Assembly (NCBI GenBank): GCA_004963905.1 | Contig: SUGL01000005.1 | Location: forward strand, 1 to 64,000 | DNA from: Mesorhizobium sp. | GTDB lineage: Bacteria > Pseudomonadota > Alphaproteobacteria > Rhizobiales > Rhizobiaceae | Direction: 5' to 3' | Length of the DNA: 64,000 nt | Shown: in pieces, positions 1 through 7,970 of the stretch | How positions within the stretch are numbered: position 1 is the stretch's first letter | How the letters are laid out: every line of letters starts with the position of its first letter | The notes under the pieces: generated by a model | Database searches by the model: none | Told to the model about the DNA's origin: nothing | What the model saw: only the letters and a program-made list of their open reading frames with translations | Program-made: the position numbers and the translations under genes

Positions 1-240
1 CCTTGAGAAGGTCGGCGCTCTGCGGACCCATCACGCCCGCGAACTCGGCCGAAAGCGGAGCTGCGCGGCGTCGTTGCCGATGACGATACCCGCGATCGCC
101 ACGACGATCAGAAGGATCGGCGCCAGCGAGGTTGCGGCGTAGAAGGCCATCGCCGCGCCATGGCTCAGCGCATCGTCGTCGAGGTAGCCGGCGATGCTCT
201 CCTTCAGCAGGACCCAGCCTTCCTCGAACCGGCGCGACAT
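1..240 (-). pseudogene. YihY/BrkB family membrane protein, N-terminal fragment with frameshift
   Basis: The start (MSRRFEEGW) and the following segment with DDALSHGAAMAFYAATSLAPILL are the N-terminus and first membrane helix of the YihY/virulence factor BrkB family of inner-membrane proteins. The frame stays open to GNDAAQ near position 61 and then reads into a stop around position 31. The next frame continues with family-like sequence (APLSAEFAGVMGPQSADLLK) to the window edge, so one base appears to be missing near position 61. This is either a real frameshift or a sequencing error; the rest of the gene lies outside the window. A general-stress-type promoter match lies about 195 bases upstream. 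The family assignment is fairly sure; whether the gene is dead is not. Confidence 0.6.
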
Positions 241-775
241 ATCCCACCGTCTGTCTCGGACGGGAGATGCATGTCCGGATCCTGGACGTCTTGCCATGCG
301 CCGTCCCATCCGAATTGAAGCGGGCCGGGTGGGACAAGAGCTCGACTGCCTTTTCGTTGGCCAGGGTGTGAAGCCGGAGAAACCACCCTGTTCTCTTTGC
401 CACCAGGTCCGGCTGACGCGGCCCGCCGAGATCAATTAGGAGGCCATCCGTATGGTTCCAAATCGATGTCCGCGGCGAAGCTCGCCCGCCTTGACTGCAG
501 CCATGCCGGCCAATCAGACGGGATCTGGCTGCGTTGTTGTCACCGGTAGGCGGCGGCTTCAGCACGCCGCTCAAGTGGTGAATGCCTGCCGGAAAGGTCG
601 TAGGACCGTGGCTTGGACTGTTTTGCATCTCTTTCGATACGGGACGATTGTCGGACTGGGCCTGGCAATCCAGCCGCTGCTGAATCCCCCGATAGATCGT
701 GCGTCTGGATCGCAGCCCCTCTGGCCCGAACACCGGCATGGCTGGAAGCGCCTTCTTCATGACGTCTGCGCGTGG
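241..775. other. Intergenic, no supported gene
   Basis: Open frames exist on both strands but none has a recognisable domain or a good ribosome binding site. The only signal seen is the stress-type promoter match at 434-459 on the minus strand. Confidence 0.5.
434..459 (-). promoter_or_regulatory. Candidate general stress (EcfG/RpoE2) promoter
   Basis: Read on the minus strand: GGAAC (459-455), a 19-nt spacer and TT (435-434). It points toward the YihY/BrkB fragment starting at 240, with a long leader. This is the only 19-nt spacer in the series and one of the weaker members. Confidence 0.35.
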
Positions 776-1807
776 TCAATAACCCCCGATGATCGGCAGG
801 ATCTCGCCGGTGATGTAGCTGGAGCATTGCGGCGAGGCTAAAAACACATAGGCCGGCGCGATCTCCTCCGGCTGGGCGGGCCGCTTCATCGGCGTCTGGG
901 CGCCGAATTTTGAGACGTCCTCCGCCTCCTTCTCCGACGGGTTGAGCGGCGTCCATACCGGGCCGGGCGCTACCGCGTTGACGCGGATGCCCCTGTCTAT
1001 GAGGCTGCCGGAGAGCGCCCGGGTGAAGGCGTGAATGCCGCCCTTGGTCATCGAATAGTCGACGAGATCCCGGGAACCTTCGATGCCGGTGACGGAGCCA
1101 GTGTTGATGATGGCCGAGCCCGGCTTCATGTGCGGGACAGCTTCCTGCGCCATATGGAAATAGCCATAGAGATTGGTCTTCAGCGTGGTGTCGAAATGCT
1201 GCTCTGTAAGCTCGGCAAAATCGGACGAATGCACTTGAAAGGCAGCATTGTTGACGAGCACGTCGAGCCTGCCGAAGGCCTTCAACGTCTGTTCCACCGC
1301 CTTATGACAGAAGGTACGCTTGGCAACGTCGCCCCGCATCGTGATGCAGCGCCTGCCCTCGGCCTCCACCGCCGCCTTCGTCGCTTTGGCGTCGCGATCC
1401 TCGCTGAGGTAGGCAAGGGCTACATCCGCCCCTTCCCGCGCGAACAGCACGGCCACGGCGCGACCGATGCCAGAATCGCCGCCGGTGATCAGCGCCACCT
1501 TGCCGGCCAGCTTGCTGGAGCCTTGCCAGAACGGGGCGTCGTAGAGCGGCGCAGGCTCAATCGCCCATTCCTCGCCGGGCTTCGGATGATGCTGTTTCGG
1601 GAACGGCGGTACCGGATATTTGCGCGCGCCAGCCTGCATCGCAGCTTGCGATTTGGACTTGCCGCGCGGCTTGGCGCGATCGGCCGCGTCGACCTTACGC
1701 TGGACGCTGCGTTGCCTGCTTGCCGCCTGCTCGGAATTCGATTTGGTCTGGATGGCTGACTTCATCGGCTTGGCGGATTCGATCATTCTGTCGGATTTCG
1801 TCGGCAT
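776..1807 (-). CDS. SDR family NAD(P)-dependent oxidoreductase (YghA/YdaD-like)
   Basis: A 343-residue short-chain dehydrogenase with a lysine-rich N-terminal extension of roughly 75 residues before the Rossmann domain. Classical SDR motifs are visible: the cofactor loop TGGDSGIGRA, the NNAA motif, the catalytic Ser in NTGSVTG and the YSMTKGG catalytic Tyr/Lys pair. The PFPKQHHPKPGEEW stretch before the Rossmann fold is typical of the long SDR group that includes E. coli YghA and Bacillus stress protein YdaD. The start at 1807 is chosen because GAGGAG sits 7 bases upstream; an in-frame upstream extension to 1879 lacks a ribosome site. The gene is monocistronic and its substrate is unknown. 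No GGAAC promoter was found for it. Confidence 0.88.
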   Translation of the reverse strand: MPTKSDRMIESAKPMKSAIQTKSNSEQAASRQRSVQRKVDAADRAKPRGKSKSQAAMQAGARKYPVPPFPKQHHPKPGEEWAIEPAPLYDAPFWQGSSKLAGKVALITGGDSGIGRAVAVLFAREGADVALAYLSEDRDAKATKAAVEAEGRRCITMRGDVAKRTFCHKAVEQTLKAFGRLDVLVNNAAFQVHSSDFAELTEQHFDTTLKTNLYGYFHMAQEAVPHMKPGSAIINTGSVTGIEGSRDLVDYSMTKGGIHAFTRALSGSLIDRGIRVNAVAPGPVWTPLNPSEKEAEDVSKFGAQTPMKRPAQPEEIAPAYVFLASPQCSSYITGEILPIIGGY

Positions 1808-2320
1808 GAGTTTCTCCTCGCTTCCGATGGACAACGCATGCGAACAGAAAAGGTTGGGTGTTGCTTCAAAGTCTTCCATCCCGGTTCGCCTTGGTCCGCG
1901 CGCCTAGCGCAGGTTTAAACGGGCACCGGGCTGGGACCGTCGGTCATGTGGCGACTCTGGGCTCTCAGAGCGAAGACGCCACTAACTTGTGAGATCCGAT
2001 ACGCAAGGCACGGGCCGCATTCTCGCAAAGGCGAGTTGCTTTTCCGGTTACCGCAAAAGCCAATCCGCACGCAGCTCCCCACGTCCGTTGGGCTGCAACT
2101 CCGGTCGGTTCAGCCTACGGGCGAGCAGCAGATAGTTCGGTCTTTTGCGGTCTGTGGCTGGCCGGATGCAACTACCCGGCAGCAGTTTCGTTTATGCGAT
2201 CTCAGCTGTGCGGTGGCCAATGAAGTCCTTTCGGACCAGCGATCTCTTGGCGGCGGCCCCGACAGGGGCTCGCTTGGTCGGCCCCCCGGCGCAAAGGTGA
2301 ATGTTATATGGTGAAGAGCC
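1808..2320. other. Intergenic, no supported gene
   Basis: About 500 bases between the divergent SDR and DUF982 genes. No open frame has recognisable homology, and no GGAAC-type promoter or strong hairpin was seen. Confidence 0.45.
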
Positions 2321-2623
2321 TTGAGCAGATTCCTGCCGCTTACCATCCACTTCCTCAACGGTAGCACGATGGTAGTTTCCTCGATTGCCGACGCCAGGGA
2401 GGCGCTTGGCAAAACATGGAAAACCAAACACTCGCCAGGCTATCTCAAGGCAGCCCGCCTGGTGGACGACGCCACCAATGGAATTTGCCGTCCGGCAGTC
2501 GCCTTTGCCGCCTTCAAAAAGGCGGCCATGGAACAGGGTCTGCTCGAGTATGCTGAGCCAAGTACCGCGCTCAGCATGCTCGACCAACTTTCATCCCTCG
2601 CCGGTAAAGGCCCGCCGAAGTGA
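2321..2623 (+). CDS. DUF982 domain-containing protein
   Basis: A 100-residue protein whose layout matches DUF982: a short N-terminal strand segment, VSSIADAREALGKTW, a YLKAARLVDDATNGICRPAVAFAAFKKAA core and a variable tail. DUF982 proteins are small and frequent in Rhizobiales; their function is unknown. An in-frame stop at 2312-2314 forces translation to begin at TTG 2321 or at the internal ATG 2369. Neither has a clear ribosome site, so the start is uncertain. The gene stands alone, 133 bases before the DUF892 gene, which appears to have its own promoter. Confidence 0.7.
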   Translation: MSRFLPLTIHFLNGSTMVVSSIADAREALGKTWKTKHSPGYLKAARLVDDATNGICRPAVAFAAFKKAAMEQGLLEYAEPSTALSMLDQLSSLAGKGPPK

Positions 2624-2694
2624 TGTCCGCCCGCGCCTCATGCCCGTCATGCTGACTGAGTTGGCGAACATTGCGTTCAAAAAACATTTCGCGG

Positions 2695-2719
2695 GGAACA
2701 TCGGTTGGTCCTGCTGGTT
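2695..2719 (+). promoter_or_regulatory. Candidate general stress promoter for the DUF892 gene
   Basis: GGAAC (2695-2699), 18-nt spacer, TT (2718-2719), 38 bases before the start codon at 2757. It matches the established EcfG/RpoE2 pattern GGAAC-N18/19-TT. Confidence 0.6.
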
Positions 2720-2756
2720 TTGTCTTGCCCAACGAAATCGAACCAAGGAGACATTA

Positions 2757-3278
2757 ATGGCAAGGAAAAGTTCGTCCAGAGCGGCGAATGGCTTGGAAAG
2801 CCTGTTCGCAGATGGCCTGAAAGACATCTACTATGCAGAGAAAAAGATCCTGAGGACGCTGCCGAAGATGGCCAAGGCGGCGCAATCGGAAGAAGTGAGC
2901 GCGGCCTTCGAAAAGCATCGTACCGAGACGGAAGGCCAGGTCGACCGTCTCGAGCAGGTTTTCGAAATGCTGGGCAAGCCGGCACGGGGCAAGACCTGTC
3001 CCGCGATCGACGGCATCATTGAAGAAGGTTCGGAAATCCTGGAGGAATACAAGGACGAGCCTGCGCTCGACGCGGGCCTTGTAGCAGCCGCTCAGTCGGT
3101 CGAGCACTACGAGATAGCACGCTACGGCACGCTGATCGCCTGGGCGGAGCAACTGGGGCTGAAAGACGCCCTTCCCTTGTTGCGCGAAACACTCAAGGAA
3201 GAATCCGCTACCGACGAAACGCTTACCAAGCTCGGCGAAAGCGGTGCAAACAGGCGCGCCATGCAGGCGGCCGCGTAA
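2757..3278 (+). CDS. DUF892 (YciE/YciF) ferritin-like family protein
   Basis: A 173-residue helical protein of the DUF892 family. It begins with a short basic tail, then LESLFADGLKDIYYAEKKILRTLPKMAKAA, the family signature in which the Glu and Tyr contribute to a ferritin-like di-iron site. Further helices carry EKHRTETEGQVDRLEQVFEMLG and SVEHYEIARYGTLIAWAEQLG, supplying the remaining Glu and His ligands. Related YciE/YciF proteins are stress induced, and some are implicated in iron or manganese handling. AAGGAG at 2745-2750 is an excellent ribosome site 6 bases before ATG 2757. With the stress-type promoter just upstream, a general stress role is a reasonable inference. Confidence 0.9.
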   Translation: MARKSSSRAANGLESLFADGLKDIYYAEKKILRTLPKMAKAAQSEEVSAAFEKHRTETEGQVDRLEQVFEMLGKPARGKTCPAIDGIIEEGSEILEEYKDEPALDAGLVAAAQSVEHYEIARYGTLIAWAEQLGLKDALPLLRETLKEESATDETLTKLGESGANRRAMQAAA

Positions 3279-3841
3279 GGCGCCTGATAACGCTCGGTTT
3301 GCAGGCCAAGGCGAGTTTGGCGATGCGGCCCCGGCCTGCCGGTCGGGGTCGCGTTCATGTGGTTAGCACTCATCGAATCTATGAGACAACGATCTTCCTT
3401 TCCCCGCTGAACGCTACATACATTGTTTGCTGAGTGACCGGTTGCCCCGTGTCGCCGGCCTTTGATCTTCCTGGCAGAACCCAGCACCGATGACTGGAAA
3501 GGTCTGCCCGATTCCCGGCGCAAATCGCCGTCAGGGGCTTGTCCAGCAAGCTCAGTCTGTGAGGGCGAACTCAAACCTCAAATCGCATCGGTAGGCGTTG
3601 CAACCTGCACAATATCGGCGCAGCGCCGCGAGGATTCGACGACCACCTTCGTGTGCCATCATTGCGGCAACTTCTCGTAGGCCGGTGTCGTGTTCTGTCA
3701 GCTCATGTTCGCATCAAGTCTTCGCTGCAGCCGAAATTCGAGCGCTCGTTCGAGCCGCTGAAACTTGCACGCCTTTGCCGCGTTCATCGTTGCTACTGCC
3801 TGAATGTCTTGCGCAAAAGGCAGGCCCTGATGGAGTTCAAC
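3279..3841. other. Intergenic, no supported gene
   Basis: About 560 bases between the DUF892 and iron permease-like genes. Short open frames occur on both strands without recognisable domains or ribosome sites. No GGAAC motif on the plus strand was found, so no stress promoter is assigned to the next gene. Confidence 0.45.
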
Positions 3842-4225
3842 ATGGAAAGAAAGTTCAATTGGCTTGCGGAAATTGTCGCTCACGCCGCAGGACGGGCATG
3901 GGCCTTCGCCTTGTGCGTGCTGTCGCTGATCCTGTGGGCCATTGCCGGCCCGATCTTCCAGTATTCCGAGAGCTGGCAGTTGATTATCAACACCGGAACC
4001 ACAATCGTTACTTTCCTCATGGTTTTCCTGATTCAAAATACGCAGAACCGTAACGGCGCGGCAATACAGGCCAAGCTCGATGAGCTCATTCGAACGGGCC
4101 GCGCAAAAAACGACTTCATCGGCATCGAACATCTCACCGAAGCGGAGGTCGAAGATTTCAGAAAGCGATGTGCTCAGGCGGCCGAAAAAGCCGCAGCTTC
4201 CTCCCTTTCCCCAGTTGGCACCTAG
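3842..4225 (+). CDS. Low-affinity iron permease family membrane protein
   Basis: A 127-residue protein with two membrane helices (AWAFALCVLSLILWAIAGPIF and LIINTGTTIVTFLMVFLI) followed by the family signature IQNTQNRNGAAIQAKLDELI and an acidic C-terminal helix. This is the bacterial low-affinity iron permease (Fet4-like) family, although the bacterial proteins are much shorter than yeast Fet4 and transport has rarely been shown. GGAG at 3832-3835 favours ATG 3842; an ATG at 3830 in the same frame would add four residues. An extension back to 3653 has no support. The gene sits alone among stress genes. Confidence 0.85.
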   Translation: MERKFNWLAEIVAHAAGRAWAFALCVLSLILWAIAGPIFQYSESWQLIINTGTTIVTFLMVFLIQNTQNRNGAAIQAKLDELIRTGRAKNDFIGIEHLTEAEVEDFRKRCAQAAEKAAASSLSPVGT

Positions 4226-4339
4226 GTGCATCGGCTCGGCTCGCGGCGACCGCGACGTCGCTTTGGCTCCATCAATAGGATCCTGCGGCGATGGCGGCTT
4301 CGTCATTGTGCGTACGCCTCCCGTCAACCTCACAGGGGT

Positions 4340-4364
4340 GGAACCAGTTCGGACTTATGCAGTT
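4340..4364 (+). promoter_or_regulatory. Candidate general stress promoter
   Basis: GGAAC (4340-4344), 18-nt spacer, TT (4363-4364), 60 bases before the start codon at 4424. Confidence 0.55.
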
Positions 4365-4423
4365 GATCTGTAGGCGCGAGTTGGCCCGAGCCTTTGACCA
4401 GGTCTGCAACTGCTGGAGCTCAC

Positions 4424-4924
4424 ATGTCTAAGCATGGTGATCGGGTTGATCTCAACGACCGAACGCGCATGGAAGCTTATTCGATATTCGGCCCCGCCCT
4501 CATCAACTCGCTGACGCGTCTGCTAGCCAGGCACGAGGAAAAGAAGGCGATGGAGCAATTGGAGAGATCTCTGGTGCGACTGGTCGAGGAAACCAAAGTC
4601 ATCGCGCCGGATGTCGACGCGATGAAGGAGTTCGCGATCGAGCTCATCGTATCGGCGGTGCACGAAGCGGGCGAGCATCCCGACGCCAAGCAAGATCTTG
4701 AAAAGATAGACGACCGCCGAACCGAGGGGCGTTCCGAGGATCCGAATACACTGGAAGAGCAGTTGCAGTCTGGCCTGGAGGACAGTTTCCCCGCGAGCGA
4801 TCCGCCGTCGGTGGTATCGACCGCCATCTCCGGTCGCACGAAGGACATCGTGGGCACGGATGAGGTGCTGCTGCGCCGTCAGAAAGAAGGTTCGCGACGC
4901 AAAGGCGAAAAGAATGCCGAATAG
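4424..4924 (+). CDS. Conserved hypothetical protein of Rhizobiales stress clusters
   Basis: A 166-residue hydrophilic protein. Its N-terminal half is helical (YSIFGPALINSLTRLLARHEEKKAMEQLERSL) and its C-terminal part holds LEDSFPASDPPSVVSTAISG. From memory, an FPASDP-containing tail recurs in short rhizobial hypothetical proteins. GGAG at 4415-4418 sits 5 bases before ATG 4424; an upstream in-frame start at 4394 is less likely. There is no membrane segment and no catalytic motif. The stress-type promoter 60 bases upstream suggests general stress control. The function is unknown. Confidence 0.7.
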   Translation: MSKHGDRVDLNDRTRMEAYSIFGPALINSLTRLLARHEEKKAMEQLERSLVRLVEETKVIAPDVDAMKEFAIELIVSAVHEAGEHPDAKQDLEKIDDRRTEGRSEDPNTLEEQLQSGLEDSFPASDPPSVVSTAISGRTKDIVGTDEVLLRRQKEGSRRKGEKNAE

Positions 4925-5008
4925 GTTGTCGCGAGTTTCAACCCGATGCACCCCAATTGCTCTGCCGACCGCTCTTCTTGGAGATCCTGCCGACCTAAAG
5001 CGCGCCGC

Positions 5009-5400
5009 TGGTCCTGCCCTCGGCGCCGGACGCGCTGACGGCAAGACTTGTGGAGCGCGCCGGCTCCCGCCTGCCAGATTGGCGGCTTCGCGCTTGCCAT
5101 TCATAAGCATGCCTTACCGCATATCGACCTCGAGCAACTTGGCGAGAACCACCCGAAGGCGAAGGAGACCATCGCCGCCTGTGGCCTGCCGTTGCTGGCC
5201 GACGGCGATGGCGTAGAAAATCCGGCCGGCCGTAGCGGCGCGACGAAGCCCTGATTCCTTCATCCTGGCGCGCACCGATGCCACCGAGTCGAATGGTCCG
5301 CCGATGCGATCGAGCGCGGCAAGCACTATTCGATGCCGGCGCGGACGGCATCTATGTCGAGGGGCGACCAGCATCGACGAGCTGAAGGAAGAGGGCGTCG
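5009..5400 (+). pseudogene. Decayed isocitrate lyase/PEP mutase family gene
   Basis: Pieces of an isocitrate lyase/phosphoenolpyruvate mutase family enzyme can be read across several frames: LVLPSAPDALTARLVERAG, then QIGGFALAIHKHALPHIDLEQL and AACGLPLLADGDG, then LARTDA, then AIERGKHY, FDAGADGIYVEG and SIDELKE. These occur in the right order for the family (substrate-binding N-terminus, the metal-site region LLADGD, the ARTDA strand, the AGADG strand). At least three frame changes separate them and both ends are missing. The fragment lies between two intact stress genes and is evidently a dead remnant. The limits given are approximate. Confidence 0.7.
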
Positions 5401-5430
5401 CCTTCAGGGGCGCGCGCTGGTCCAAAATTT

Positions 5431-5712
5431 TCAGTGACGCAACATCGCCCTTCTTGGGCCGGCGGTTTTACGCGGACCCCGGTTCTTATTGTGAGCACTT
5501 TCTTGATTTTTGCCGCGAGGGATGTTGCGGTCATCGGGGTCGACGAGATCGGGCGTGTCGCTCCTGATATCCGAGCCCTTCCGCCGTGCTTCGCGCTCGG
5601 CAGCCGATCGTTTCAGCTCCGCTTCGGCGTCGAAATCCTTCGGCGCATTCTTCGTGTTCTCGCGCTCTTCCAGAATGCGAACTTGCTGATCATGGGTTTT
5701 GCGTCCGGTCAT
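5431..5712 (-). CDS. Small conserved hypothetical protein, highly charged
   Basis: A 93-residue, strongly hydrophilic protein beginning MTGRKTHDQQVRILEERENT and containing KDFDAEAELKRSAAEREARRKG; the C-terminus (NIPRGKNQESAHNKNRG) is basic and polar. Similar small proteins are known from rhizobial stress loci but have no assigned function. AGGAG precedes ATG 5712 at suitable spacing; an in-frame extension to 5745 is unlikely because the promoter match at 5738-5762 would overlap it. It has no membrane or catalytic features and is probably disordered. General stress regulation is inferred from the promoter. Confidence 0.65.
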   Translation of the reverse strand: MTGRKTHDQQVRILEERENTKNAPKDFDAEAELKRSAAEREARRKGSDIRSDTPDLVDPDDRNIPRGKNQESAHNKNRGPRKTAGPRRAMLRH

Positions 5713-5737
5713 CGCTTGCTCCTGTCCTTTTGCCGGT

Positions 5738-5762
5738 AACGGCAATTGGACTCGATCGTTCC
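5738..5762 (-). promoter_or_regulatory. Candidate general stress promoter
   Basis: On the minus strand: GGAAC (5762-5758), 18-nt spacer ending in CG, TT (5739-5738), giving a CGTT -10 element. It lies 26 bases before the start codon at 5712 and is one of the best matches in the window. Confidence 0.65.
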
Positions 5763-5867
5763 GGGTATGCGGTTAGGGAGTTTGGATCTTCTGGAATTTG
5801 CGAAGCCGCATCAGCAACGCCTGGCTCGACACGACCTCGGGCGTGCCCGCCTTTAAGAGCAGGATGA

Positions 5868-7001
5868 CTATGAGGGCAGGCTGCGCATCGCCCGCCGGAC
5901 CACTGTATAGCGCGTAATCAGGCCTTCCTCGGGATCATCTCCCTGGAAGTGGATTTCTGCAGTCCTTGGCGGCCTACAATCCGTTCCGAATTCCTTGATG
6001 GCGGATGCGCGGACGACCTCGACCTTCGCGTCCTTGCTCATCAATTCCAGAGCTGCGAGCTCGGCCGTGCTGCTGCCTCCGACTCGCCAACTAGCCTCGA
6101 GCACGCCTGACCGCCACGCACCGGATGAATCGATCCCCTGGCCGACGTCATAGTTGCGCCGCGAGGCAAGAAATCCCGGGTAAGTGACCATAGCCGCGTC
6201 GTACGCTTTCGCCTGCTCAATGGCCAGCTTCAGCGTACTTGGATGATTCGAATTCTCAAGGGCTGGCCAACCGCCACGCATCACGGTCAGATGGGAGGCG
6301 CCGTAGACGGCTTGCCCTCGATTGTCGAGGGTCGTCGTCTGGGTGCCGTAGTAGCCGACAATAATGCCATCGATTTCCGTGACGCCAATACTCGACGTTA
6401 CGACGCCGCGAAGATCCGCCTCGAGCACAAGGCCGCATGCTTCCAAGTCGGAAGAGGAGAAGCGCTCCATCAGCCTCTCGAAATGATGAGGTGTTGTTGC
6501 GACGAGTTGCCCACTGCCCCGTGACAATAGCGGAGGCTTGAGCCGAATCCTCCCACGCCTCAACAGACGATCTGCTGCACGCGAAGCATCGGCCCTCGAA
6601 AAAACCGTGTAGCCGGGCAGTACCGCCTTACACGTGGCTTCGCTGAACCGCTTGCACCATTCATTCGGCCGGTCGGCTGCCTCGTCCACAAGTGGGTGCG
6701 TTATCGCCTTTGTCCTTACGAAAGGCCAGGGCACGACCCCACCATAGAGATGTTCCGGTCCACGAATGCCCAAGCGGGCCGCATCGACCGTAAGCAGGCT
6801 ATCATCGGGAACGAAATACAGGCTTCCTGCCCCCTCGCCGATGCCGAAGAGGTCTTCTCTAAACGCAAATCCCTTGAGACGAGCGATCGCTCGCGCGACG
6901 GAACCGATCACCGACCGCTCATGAGCATGAATTGGTTCGCACGCTGGTGTGCGGAACTCAACGACGACACCTTTTGCCTCGTCATTGCGATGCTGGGTCA
7001 T
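5868..7001 (-). CDS. DUF3182 family protein (ATP-grasp-like)
   Basis: A 377-residue protein matching DUF3182 over its length: the N-terminal HERSVIGSVARAIARLKGF segment, LYFVPDDSLL, GGVVPWPFVRTKAITHPLV, and a C-terminal RRNYDVGQGIDSSGAWRSGVLEASWRVGGSS region. The last part resembles the ATP/metal-binding C-terminus of ATP-grasp ligases, with the DVGQG and ASWRVGG segments. Biochemical function is not established for the family. ATG 7001 is the natural start of the open frame. The gene is alone on the minus strand, 155 bases downstream of the small hypothetical gene. No GGAAC promoter was found upstream. Confidence 0.8.
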   Translation of the reverse strand: MTQHRNDEAKGVVVEFRTPACEPIHAHERSVIGSVARAIARLKGFAFREDLFGIGEGAGSLYFVPDDSLLTVDAARLGIRGPEHLYGGVVPWPFVRTKAITHPLVDEAADRPNEWCKRFSEATCKAVLPGYTVFSRADASRAADRLLRRGRIRLKPPLLSRGSGQLVATTPHHFERLMERFSSSDLEACGLVLEADLRGVVTSSIGVTEIDGIIVGYYGTQTTTLDNRGQAVYGASHLTVMRGGWPALENSNHPSTLKLAIEQAKAYDAAMVTYPGFLASRRNYDVGQGIDSSGAWRSGVLEASWRVGGSSTAELAALELMSKDAKVEVVRASAIKEFGTDCRPPRTAEIHFQGDDPEEGLITRYTVVRRAMRSLPS

Positions 7002-7475
7002 TTGGACCTGCCGCAGAAACCGTTCGTCCGTTTAAACGAGGCTGGCTGAACCACATTCCCGTCGCGGGCCAGCCGTCACCCAAAGGTTCGCGGCTTTTGC
7101 TTGTGCTTGTCGCTTGATATCTCACCAATTCCGAACTTCGTCAGCGACAACATCTGACTGCGCTGGCACGCCAACGGACGAATCCTTAAGGCTCGTCGAT
7201 ATCTCGCTTCGACGGATTTTGCGAAGTGACGAGTTCTTTCTCGTCGTCCAGCGGCTCATCGTCGTCCTGGGACGCGCGGCGGCGGCTTTTGCCGACGGCA
7301 CGGTTCCCGTCCGTGCGATGAGCACGATCGTCACCTGTCGCAGGCGGCTTGGGCCCAGACCTGCTTCCTTCGATTGCGTTGCAATCTTGATGTTCGCCTG
7401 CTGGCTCGTCGGAAGCCTTTAAGCGCTTCTGCCGTGCCAGCAGTTGCCTGACCTTGCCCCGCAACGAAGATGACC
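7002..7475. other. Intergenic, no firmly supported gene
   Basis: About 470 bases between two minus-strand genes. A minus-strand open frame (7503-7186) ends in a charged tail, but it overlaps the end of the PRC-barrel gene and shows no ribosome site or known domain. It may be a remnant of a small charged protein. Confidence 0.4.
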
Positions 7476-7841
7476 TCACTGCCAGTATGGCTCGACACGC
7501 CAATAACCAAACGAGGCTTCACGAGCCGGCCTGCCATCATCGATGGTCAGTTCATCGATCGAATATGCCGGCGCCGCCTTGAGCTGCTCGGTGCTGTAGG
7601 GCACGACGTAGCCGCCCCGGTTGGGATCGAAATCCAGCAGAGACCAAGGAATCGCATGATACTTCTCACCGATTCCAAGAAAACCGCCAAACGAAATGAC
7701 GGCAAACATGATACCGTTGGCGGTCTTTTCGAGTATAACATCCTCGATCGTTCCTATGTCCTTTCCAGCCGAATTGTAAACTTTGGTGCCGATCACTCGC
7801 GAAGCGCGGATGGCGTCGGTATGTCCACTCGGTGTTGGCAT
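7476..7841 (-). CDS. PRC-barrel domain-containing protein
   Basis: A 121-residue protein with a PRC-barrel fold: RASRVIGTKVYNSAGKDIGTIEDVILEKTANGIMFAVISFGGFLGIG, followed by KYHAIPWSLLDFDP and GGYVVPYSTEQLKAAPAY. The sequence agrees with the stress-associated PRC-barrel proteins common in rhizobia. GAGGAG lies 9 bases before ATG 7841; the longer frame to 7904 would overlap the promoter match. It is probably a cytoplasmic, RNA- or protein-binding small barrel; the exact partner is unknown. General stress regulation is inferred from the strong GGAAC-N18-TT match. Confidence 0.85.
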   Translation of the reverse strand: MPTPSGHTDAIRASRVIGTKVYNSAGKDIGTIEDVILEKTANGIMFAVISFGGFLGIGEKYHAIPWSLLDFDPNRGGYVVPYSTEQLKAAPAYSIDELTIDDGRPAREASFGYWRVEPYWQ

Positions 7842-7877
7842 GGCTCGCACTCCTCGTTTTCCGATGGGTATGCACCA

Positions 7878-7902
7878 AACGGTCGGTGCGAGGCGATGTT
7901 CC
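7878..7902 (-). promoter_or_regulatory. Candidate general stress promoter for the PRC-barrel gene
   Basis: On the minus strand: GGAAC (7902-7898), 18-nt spacer ending in CG, TT (7879-7878), so the -10 reads CGTT. It is 37 bases from the start codon. Confidence 0.65.
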
Positions 7903-7970
7903 AAAAAAGATAGTCAACGATCGGCGGCTTATGAGGGGATCTAAAAAATCCAACGGTGGTCGCAGCGTGA

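Noticed and set aside
452..841. Plus-strand open frame of 129 codons before the SDR gene
   Set aside because: No known domain, no ribosome site, overlaps the 3' end of the SDR gene and looks like a shadow of GC-rich DNA.
1031..1759. Long plus-strand frame opposite the SDR gene
   Set aside because: It is antisense to a clear SDR gene; its composition (Arg, His, Gly) is typical of a shadow frame.
7186..7503. Minus-strand frame with charged tail between DUF3182 and PRC-barrel genes
   Set aside because: Overlaps the end of the PRC-barrel gene, lacks a ribosome site and a promoter match; not strong enough to call.
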